From Sipunculus nudus (lineage: Eukaryota; Annelida; Sipuncula; Golfingiida; Sipunculidae): 64,000 nt of DNA. The notes under the pieces were generated by a model. It saw nothing but the letters and a program-made list of their open reading frames with translations, did no database searches and was not told where the DNA came from. Shown here piece after piece: positions 13,801 to 24,795 of this stretch. The stretch lies in the NCBI GenBank assembly GCA_026874595.1, contig CM049310.1, positions 25,159,058 through 25,223,057 on the forward strand. The letters are read 5' to 3'. Each line of letters starts with the position of its first letter. Position 1 is the first letter of the stretch. The translations under genes and the position numbers were made by a program.

Positions 13801-16800
13801 AGTTCACATGTGACCCGATAATTGGTGTAAGTTTCGGGAATATCGATCTATTAGTCTCAGAGGAGTTCTCTGAAAACGAACGCCGCAGCGGCGGAGGAAC
13901 CCGGTCAAAAACATAGTATCCGCAAAACTTTGTTTTAGCGGATACAAAAATACAGGTGGCTCCACCAGTCTGCAGAAACTAATAAAAACACTTAATGGTC
14001 AATATCCTTGCAAAGAATCATGGTGATCTACGCATTAGTTGTTCAGATACTTCAGCTTTTGTATCAAATTGTCCATTATTCTGAGGGATACTTCGGAGTC
14101 CTATAGCTTGAAGGATATGGGTAACAGAGATCTAATTTCAAGTTTCCACAGGCACTTTTCATGGGCCTCCTTGCATGACAAGAATGAAGATTTTAGGTCC
14201 AGTTGTTGCGATTTGTATCCTGTTGACAGATAACCACATCTTTAAAATCCTCAAAAAAAGAGAAAAAGATCGTAAAAATTTAAAAAAATAGAGGTGGCGT
14301 ACCCAGACTGAAGAAACTGATGGAACAGCTCATGATCAATATGTATGCCGAAAATCATGACCATCAGTGTTGTAGTTATTGAGATACTGCAGTTTTTGTA
14401 TCAAATTTTCCATTATTCTAGGGGGTATTTTGGAGCCATACAGCTTAAAGAATATGAGTACCAGAGACTTAATTTCAGGTTTCCATGGAGACTTTTCATG
14501 GGTCTCCCTGTGTGTCAAGAATGAAGATTCTAGGTCCAGTTTTTGTGATTTGTGCCATGTTAACAGATGTTCATATCTTTAAAGGTCTCAAAAATAGAGA
14601 AAAAATTCGTAAAAAAAACCCGAACAAATACAGATGGTGCCACCAGTCTGCAGAAACTGATGAAACACTCCATGATCAATATCCATGCAAGCAATTATGG
14701 TGATCATTGCATTAGTTGTTCAGATACTTCAGCTTTTGTATCAAATTTTCCATTATTCTGAGCTGTCCTTTGGAGTGCCATAACTCAAAGGATATGGGCA
14801 ACAAAGACCTAATTTCAGGTTTCCATGGAGACTTATCATGGGTCTCCCTGTGTGTCAAGAATGAAGATTCTAGGTCCAGTCGTTACGATTTGTACCCTGT
14901 TGACAGATAACTACATCCTTAGAGGTCTCAAAAATAGAGAAAAAAAATTGTGAAAATTTGAAAAAAATACAGGTGGCGCCACCAGTCTACAGGAACTGAT
15001 GGAAAACCTCTCTATCAATATGTATGCCAAAAATCATGCCCATCAGTGTTGTAGTTATTGAGATGTTGCAGTTTGTTTTTATCAAATTTTCCATTATTCT
15101 GGGGGGTTATATGTGGAGCCCCCCACAACTCAAAGGATATAGGTAACAGAGACCTTATTTCAGGTTTCCATGGAGACGTTTCATGGACCTCTCAATGTGT
15201 CAAGAATGAAGATTCTAGGTTCAGTCTTTATGATTTGTGCTCTGTAAACAGCTCTTCACATTTTTAAAGGTCTCAAAAATAGAGAAAACAATTCGTAAAA
15301 ATTGAAAAATACAGGTGGCGCTACCAGTCTGCAGGAACTAATGGAACATCTCATGATCAATATGTATGCCAAAAATCATGACCATCAGTCAAGTAGTTAA
15401 TGAGATATTGAAGTTTTGTATGAAATTTTTACTTTTCTGGGGGTTACTTTGGGGCCCCATAGCTCAAAGGATTTGGGCAACAGAGACGTAATTTCTGGTT
15501 CCCAAGGAGATTTTTCATGGACCTCTCAGAATGCCAAGTAACAAGGTTCTAGGTCCAGCGGTTACGATTTGTGCCTGGTTAACGGACGGACTATAGCTAA
15601 GATGACTTTCAGTCAGCTGAGCTAAAAATGAATAAACTGACTGGTCAAGCAGATGACTGTAAGAGGTTATAAACATGAAAAAAATGACTGGTCAATAAGA
15701 TGACTGTAAGAGGTTATAAACATGAATTAAATGACTGGTCAATCAGAAGACTGTCAGAGGTTATAAACATGAATAAAGTGACTGGTAAATCAGATGACTG
15801 TAAGAGGTTATAAAATGAATAAAATGACGGGTCATCTAGATGACAGTCAAAGGTTATAAACATGTATAAAATGACTGGTCAATCAGATGACTGTCAGAGG
15901 TTATAAAAATGAATAAAGTGACTGGTCAATCAGATGACTGTAAGAGGTTATAAAAATGAATAAAATGACTGGTAACTCAGATGACCGTAAGGAGTTATAA
16001 ACATGAATAAAATGAATCGTTACTCAGATGAGTGTTAGAGGTTATAAACATGAATAAAATGACTGGTCACTCAGATTACTGTGAGAGGTTTTGAACATGA
16101 ACAAATTGCTAGTCAATCAGCTTGTCTGCCTCTTTTCCTCTGAGTATAGTCTGAGGCACGATAAAACGAAACTTATCCACATATATGTACATGTTAACAA
16201 GTGAGTGGTTTATAGTTAATGTTGTTAAACTGGTGATTTTAACTAAGGAGAGTCAGGTATACCGGTTTCACGTCACACATTTTCATGTTGATTTATTTTT
16301 ATTTGGCGCATTCTGGCAGTATAATTTTAATGAAAAGTAAAAAATAATTCGAATGATATATTGAATGTAACTACATGATCTCTGACATTCGCAAGAAACG
16401 TTTTTGATTTCTTAAAATGTTATACTGAAAAAAAAGATTACAGATACTGCCTATTTAATATAATATATTCTTGAAATAATCGAATTTTTCTCTGCACTTA
16501 TTTTCATACAATGCAATATACATATTAGGCGCCATATTTAAGAACCTGAATGGGCCACCAAACGAATTTCTGAATAATATTTTTTTTAAATTCTTAATAA
16601 TAATCTTACAAGTACAGGAACTAACATAATATGATATATTAATTATAATTTTCTACACATATATGATTAATTGGTATTTAATACTATCATGTTATGTGTT
16701 TATATTATGTATGAAATTTAACTTATAAACAGGGCCCGTTGGCAGATCAGTATATTCAGAACAAGCCACCTGTAGAGATATATGGATAGATAAATAAATA

Positions 16801-19800
16801 AATACATCTAAGCAGCATCACTCTCTTGAAATTACATACTCAGTTACTGGATCAGCGCGGTACACACTAGTATACTTCACCACGTTCCCATCGAAGAGTT
16901 TAGACAAGTATGCTTAAAATTATCATGTCATTTAAACTACTGATAGTCTTGACCTTCAAGGCTGTCAGCTGCGTCTCGCTGATGTCATACTGCGGAGTTG
17001 CTTCATAGGAGCCGGGATTCTCGTGTCCGATCACGTGACGGCGGGATTCCACGTTGTGATGTATAATAGTGACCGCTTCGGACGACCCGGACAGATCACA
17101 CTGTGCGGTCACTGTGGAATCTGTCAACAGGACAAACGTGTGCAGATTATACTGATACAACCGAATTCGCCTCAATTATCATATATTATAAAAAATGATG
17201 ATGATGATGATGTATCAAAATGTCATGATGATGATTGTTTCTCTCGGTATGATTTTGAAATCTGTATAGGCCTAGTATTGAAACTACCCGCCTAAGGTAA
17301 TGATTACCTCGGCTACTACATACATGGCATTTCTCTGTGGACGAGTCATTGAAAATTATTATATAACTGACAGTGGCACTTAACCATTGTCACGTGATTC
17401 TTCTGTAGCACAGTCATGGTAATCTGTTATATTTACTAAAAGTGGCACTCAACCATTGTCATGTGATTCTAGTGTAGCCTAGTCATGGAAATCTATTATA
17501 TAACTGACAGTGGGACTAAACCATTGTCATGTGATTCTTCTGTAGCCTAGTCATAAACATCTATTATATAACTGACGGTGGCACTAAAATATTGTCATGT
17601 GATTCTCCTGTAGCCGAGTCATGGAAATCTCTTCTATAACTGACAGTGGTACTATATCATTGTCACCTGATTCCTCTGTGGCCGAGTCATGGAAATGTAT
17701 TATATAAATGAAAATCACACTAAACCAGTGTCATGTGATTCTTCTTTAGCGCAGTCATGGAAATCTATTATATGTTACGGGGTGACATAAAAGCGAACCG
17801 TCTCGCTTGTGAAGCTTGCTTTGCTAGCGAAGCGGTTGGTTCGCCGGACTTGTGCGCCACCGTTATGGGTTCGAATCCCGGATCTGCCCCATATTTTCCC
17901 CTGAACAATTTGTCTTCGTAACAATATACAACTGACAGTGGCACTAAATCATTGTGTTGGATTCCTCTGAAGGCGAGTCATGCTGATCTATTATATAACT
18001 GACAGTGACACTAAATCACTGTCACGTGATTTCTCTTTAGCCGAGTCAGGCAAATCTATTATACAACTGACAGTGGCACTAAATCATTGTCACGTGATTC
18101 CTCTGTGGCCGAGTCATGGAAATCTAGTATATAACTGACAGTGGCACTTAATCATTGTCACGTGATTCCTATTAAGCCGAGTCATCGAAATATACTATAT
18201 AACTGGCGGTGGCACTAAACCATTGTTATGTGATTCTACTGTAGCCGAGTCATGGAAATATTTTATATAACTGACAGTGGCATGAAACCATTTTCATGTG
18301 ATACTTCTGTAGCCGAGTCATTGTAATCTAGTATATAACTGACAGTGGCACTTAATCATTGTCACGTGATTCCTCTTTAGCCGAGTCATGGAAATCTACT
18401 ATATAAGTGATGGTGGCACTAAACCATTGTCATGTGATTTTAGTGTATCCGAGTCTCTGAAGGCGAATCATGCTGATCTATTATATAACTGACAGTGACA
18501 CTAAATCACTGTCACGTGATTTCTCTTTAGCCGAGTCAGGCAAATCTATTATACAACTGACAGTGGCACTAAATCATTGTCACGTGATTCCTCTGTGGCC
18601 GAGTCATGGAAATCTAGTATATAACTGACAGTGGCACTTAATCATTGTCACGTGATTCCTATTAAGCCGAGTCATCGAAATATACTATATAACTGGCGGT
18701 GGCACTAAACCATTGTTATGTGATTCTACTGTAGCCGAGTCATGGAAATATTTTATATAACTGACAGTGGCATGAAACCATTTTCATGTGATACTTCTGT
18801 AGCCGAGTCATTGTAATCTAGTATATAACTGACAGTGGCACTTAATCATTGTCACGTGATTCCTCTTTAGCCGAGTCATGGAAATCTACTATATAAGTGA
18901 TGGTGGCACTAAACCATTGTCATGTGATTTTAGTGTATCCGAGTCATGGAAATCTATTATATAACTGACAGTGGCACTAAACCATTGTCATGTGATTCTT
19001 CTGTGGCCGATTCATGCAAATATATTATATACTGACAGTGGCACTCAATCATTGTCTTGGATTCCTCTGTAGCCGTGTCATGCAAATCTATTATATAACT
19101 GACACTGGCATTAAATCATTGTCATGTGATTCCTCTATGACTGAGTCATGGAAATTGAGTATATAACTGACAGTGGCACAAAATAATTGTCATGGGATTC
19201 CTTTGAAGCCGAGTCTTAGAAATGTTAGTTTATAGTATTGAAGTGTAGGAAACGAAGCAAAATGTAACCTAAGGAAGACCTTTTTTAACTTTTCTCGTAA
19301 ATCCTAAGACATATGACATTATATTGGAAATTTCGCTGATTACCAGTGTCGTCCCTGAGAAACTACGTCGATTCCAGCGGATGAACTAGGTATATGCAAG
19401 ACTTTTCCTAACGGGTTATATGCTGGTAATATTAAACATTGGACTCCTCAGTTATTTTTTCATCGCTGTTTGATGAACTTCCTTTTTGACATTAAGGCTA
19501 ACATGTCATGCTAGTCATGCGACTCATGGGTCACTTGTGTAAACGTGGTGTCGGTGGTGACGGGATGACCATGTTCGCGGGATGGTCGTGTTAGCGTGGT
19601 TGTTATGTTCGCGTGGTGGCCGTATTTGCGTGTTGGTCGTGTTTGCATAGTGGTTGTGTTTGCGTGGTGGTCAGGTTAGCGTAGAATATGAAGGTCAAAT
19701 TGGTCAAGTAGCTTTGTTTTTGTGATCGACTGGGGAGGTTATGGCCGTCTTATGGAGTATGAAGCATTTTAAAGTGTAGGGGGTTGTGAGTTGAGCGTCA

Positions 19801-22800
19801 AACAGGATGAGATTGATAACCCTCCCAGCAGATAGCTCAGCCTATTCATTATTGACATTAACGAGGCGGCCATATACAATCATTATTCAATAAACAGACC
19901 ATGATCTCCAGATGTCTTTTGAACTCACAGGTGACTATATAAAGTGACTACATCATACAAACATGTATTTGTCACCTCACCTTCGAGTCCCTCCGGGTCG
20001 ACATTGTAGTCGGTATTTGTCTGTACCGGTCCAGCAGCCGCCAAGTGCCCACAATGATTTATTCCGAGGCTTGCTTGAAAAACAAAAGCAAATATATTAG
20101 CAGGTTTTTAATCTAAACCCCGTAGATAATGGTTTTATAATATTTGTTGCAGGGTTAACATAGCACCCAAGGTACAGTCCGTTTTGCAGGTACCAGTAAC
20201 TTGAATCCTTGTAATGTTTAACTGGATTCTTTGCCACAGTTTGTTCTGCTCAAGGGTTCGAGCCATTCGCTAGTATAAGGATCCGCCTTTGTTCTAGAGA
20301 GCAGAGTATACCCAACTACGGAATTTGTTAACCGTGACACACATTTTCCGTAATACAGACCAAGTTTGATAAGGATCCTGCGGAGGCGTACGTGTGGTCA
20401 CAGACTGCTTTCTATTTTGTGGAAATTACACAGCGCAGGCAGTTTCGACAGAGATAGTCTAAAGGTGATCAAAAGTAATGTGTTAGCGTATTGTGAGAGG
20501 ACCTAGTGACTAGTTTGTAGTACAGCTGCTCATGGCTTCTACCTGTGTGTGTCTGTGTGTGTGCGTGCGTGTGTGTGTAAGTGAGGGTGTGTGTGTGGAT
20601 GGGTGTGGATGGGTGGGTGTTACCTGGAGTAAAGATATGGTAGCATCTGAGGGGACCTAGTGTGTAATATAGCTCTTCACCACTATGGCCGGTGTCCCCG
20701 CCCCTCACGCCGGTGACAGGGAGAGGAACTGTTGTTGAGTCGTGCAGGTATCCTTCGTCCGCTTTCCATGCCCCGTTCTGATGACAATGACATCTACAAA
20801 AAAATGTGTAACATGTTAACGAAATCTTGCCAGCAGTACCTTGTGGCTCATTTGTCAAGCTCAATGTAGACTCCCTGGATCACGCATGCATAGACAACGG
20901 GCTCGGGAAGACAGGCCCGACACACAGTGCTAGGTAAGCTGTCAAAACGAAATGTAACAACATAGACTCTGGGCACTGCTCGGATGCCGGGCCGGTTAGC
21001 TGTCAGTCAAAACGAAATGTAACAACATTGGCTCTTGGCACTACTAGGTTGTGGGAACGGTAAGTTGTCAGTCAAAACGAAATGTAATAACATTGGCTCT
21101 GTGCATTGCTAGGTTGTCGGGCCGGTTAGCTGTCAGTCATAACGAAATGTAACAACATTGGCTCTGTGCATTGCTAGGTTGTCGGGCCGGTTAGCTGTCA
21201 ATCATAACGAAATGTAACAACATTGGCTCTGTGCATTGCTAGGTTGTCGGGCCGGTTAGCTGTCAGTCATAACGAAATGTAACAACATTGGCTCTGTGCA
21301 TTGCTAGGTTGTCGGGCCGGTTAGCTGTCAGTCATAACGAAATGTAACAACATTGGCTCTGTGCATTGCTAGGTTGTCGGGCCGGTTAGCTGTCAGTCAT
21401 AACGAAATGTAACAACATTGGCTCTGTGCATTGCTAGGTTGTCGGGCCGGTTAGCTGTCAGTCATAACGAAATGTAACAACATTGGCTCTGTGCATTGCT
21501 AGGTTGTCGGGCCGGTTAGCTATCAGTCATAACGAAATGTAACAACATTGGCTCTGTGCATTGCTAGGTTGTCGGGCCGGTTAGCTGTCAGTCATAACGA
21601 AATGTAACAACATTGGCTCTGTGCATTGCTAGGTTGTCGGGCCGGTTAACTGTCAGTCATAACGAAATGTAACAACATTGGCTCTGTGCATTGCTAGGTT
21701 GTCGGGCCGGTTAGCTGTCAGTCATAACGAAATGTAACAACATTGGCTCTGTGCATTGCTAGGTTGTCGGGCCGGTTAGCTGTCAGTCATAACGAAATGT
21801 AACAACATTGGCAACATAGCATATAATCGACGTATCTGAGAAGTCGTTCAACAGATTTGCTCCATGCTTATTTATGTTGAAAGCTCTTGGATAACTTTTA
21901 AATGGACAGACCAACTGTTTTTCTGTTATGGCAATATACGCGTCTATTTTAGCTTAATGTCACACATATCTCATAAATTCTATAACCTATTTGCCTGTAA
22001 TTTTGCAAAGTCATAGCTCATGGAGACATTTATTGCAAACAATAGACAGGTGAGACCACTGGTAATCCTTTTGTGTGCCTGCTCTTCTTTTTTAGTTGAA
22101 TCCAAGACACCTTTGGATCCTGAATTTTCCTAAAGCATGTCAAGGAAAATACCAAATATTTGGGTTTTGCAAGGGGCGGGGGAATATTTGTGCCTTTTAG
22201 CCCTTGTTATATTAAGCTACATGTATCTTGACTTGACATGCAACTTATTTTTATCTCCTTACTACTTCTTTATTACACGAATAGTAAATATCATATCGTC
22301 CGTCCGTATACTCACCTTGTCAAGACACTGCGTGAGTGATTCTTTAGTCGCACCAAAACTTTGATTGTTGAGGCAAATATATTTGAGGAATGACTCTAAA
22401 ACAGTTATAACTCAATCACATGTGAAACCTTTGTCTGAATTCTAATGAAACATGTACCTTTTATCTCAAGTATCTTTTGTACACAGAGGAAGAGTGAGTG
22501 AGACCAGAGCTGCTGTCAATCAGATAATTAGTGTTTTCCCTACCTCTGGCTGCCTCCTGTACATGACTCCTTGAAAATGCATTCACAGCCCGGAGCGTAT
22601 GGGTTGGTCGCGCTGATGTACTTGATTTGTGTACCTCCGAGACCCTCAAGCCAATGGCTTTCAGTGTATACACCAATGCATTCCACTTTCATCTTCTGTT
22701 CACATCGGGAAGCCAGTTGCTGATATAAATGAACAAGTAGTGCTTAAAAGTGTCAGATTCTTATATAATCAGGATATGATTTTGTTCATGAGATAACGAA

Positions 22801-23117
22801 AATATTTGGAATAGTTTGCATAGAGATAATCAAATGGCGTAGATGTGTTTGTTTAAAGGAGATACAGGAGGGATTGGGTGAAATATATGGAAGGGGAATG
22901 GGGGCAATCAATGTAATTACCACTCACTCCAGGTATTCAGAAAATAAGACATAAATATTGGAAATATAAATAATTTGTAATTAAAATGAAATATGTAAAT
23001 GATATAAAATATATGTGAATACTTATATGACTTTGATTCCATTTCTGCCTTTCTGCTTGATTGACAAGCATTAACAAATGGTGTAAATCTTTATAAAGAC
23101 TTTAGAAGTGTATAATT

Positions 23118-23174
<57 letters not shown>

Positions 23175-24391
23175 ATGGAGAAAAACAAAATTCATACCGA
23201 CCTTCATATGTATTTCAGAGCTTTATGGGTACTTTTTGCAATGGTGCAAAGAAAATTGCAAGTGCTTCACAAGGTTGATATAGTGTTCATCAATTGTATT
23301 TCCACCACTGAGTATAGAGGAGTGACATCTATTCTAGTCATATCAAAATGCACTGCCTTTCTCTCAGTAGCTGACCCGTTGTGTCACCATCGGTTCAGCG
23401 TTTTCACCAACAAAGGCGAAGTTTAACACTACGCATTTTGATTTAACAGTTAGAGTTTTAACTTCAAACGGAGTGGTTATAATTGAGAAGACTGGCCCAT
23501 CAAATGAGTATTTTTTCAGAAAAGTTATATATGCAATAAGTACACCATTCTCCATATTGAAAAACCGGATTCAGAAGGGGGGGGGGGGGGGGTTCAGAAC
23601 CCCCTTTATCAGCCGATCAATGTTTTTAAAGGGTTTCAAGCCAATTTGTGAGACCTAGAACCCAAACTGACACCTCTTATACACAGGGACCCTCCTCAGA
23701 AATGCCTTTTAACTTTGCATTACATACATATGATAAACATCTATGACTAAGCTTTCAATACCTTCAAAGTTGTTATTGCTGCAACAGGCAGATGATAATC
23801 AGGGTAGGCCTTGAATGATCCCGCTGTTTCATGGCCTTTCACATGCATTCTCTGTTCCTTGTCGTGGTGGATGACGGTCACGGCTGTCGTGGGCCCGGTC
23901 TGAAGGCATTCTACCTCTGTCACAAGATCAAACAAATAATAGGCACGTCTATGCATATAAATACACGCGCGCGCACACACATTCACACAAACACACACAC
24001 ATACACACATATATATATTCAATAATGTATGTAGGTGAGTATTTTTGTATGCATGTATTAATATGTATGGATGTATCTAAGAAATAGAATCCGAACAAGA
24101 TTGTGTGTGAAACCTCTGTGCTGAACTTAGTCGCCCTCTGATGGATTCGTTAAAATAAGGTTCCTGTAAATTAAGTTGAATCGTGAGACCACTTGTGACG
24201 AAATCCCGTACAGTTTTTGTTCTCTGCATGCTTGTACATATGAGAGTATTCACTATATATGTGGATATTATGTAATCTAATTATGTGCTGTAAGTGTTAG
24301 TGTTATAATCTGAAGAATTAATTTGAAAATATAAATCCATATTGCCGGATAGTGTGGTAACTTAAATATACCCATAATAATAATAATAATA

Positions 24392-24427
<36 letters not shown>

Positions 24428-24760
24428 CTGTATTGCCGAATGGTACGGTTACTTCAATTCACCCATTAAAACCATAAGTCCGAAAATCGCTGTCATAGGA
24501 TATGAGGATTAGATTGTGCTCATTTAATAATGATGCATTTGAATGATATCTCTGAATAACGATAGGGTCTGAGGAACCTACCGTTGAAGCTGGTACCAAC
24601 GAGAGAAACGTTGAACATCCTTGCATTAGACATAGCTCCATGCCGGAGGACGTCACCACAGTGCCTGTACACTGAGGAAAGTAAACTCGGGTAAATAATA
24701 CTACTACTAACTAGTAATAATAATACTTGTTAAAATAATGACAATGATGATAATAATGTA

Positions 24761-24795
<35 letters not shown>

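Noticed and set aside
14039-15267. Several open frames of 60-72 codons with similar proteins
   Set aside because: They are translations of successive 340-bp repeat units, with stops at the same places, and not a protein family.
17867-17880. Possible tRNA gene
   Set aside because: Only the T-arm/B-box is convincing; it is embedded in a TIR element and no full cloverleaf can be drawn.
17330-21812. CRISPR-like arrays
   Set aside because: Units are contiguous minisatellite repeats without unique spacers, and the genome is clearly eukaryotic.
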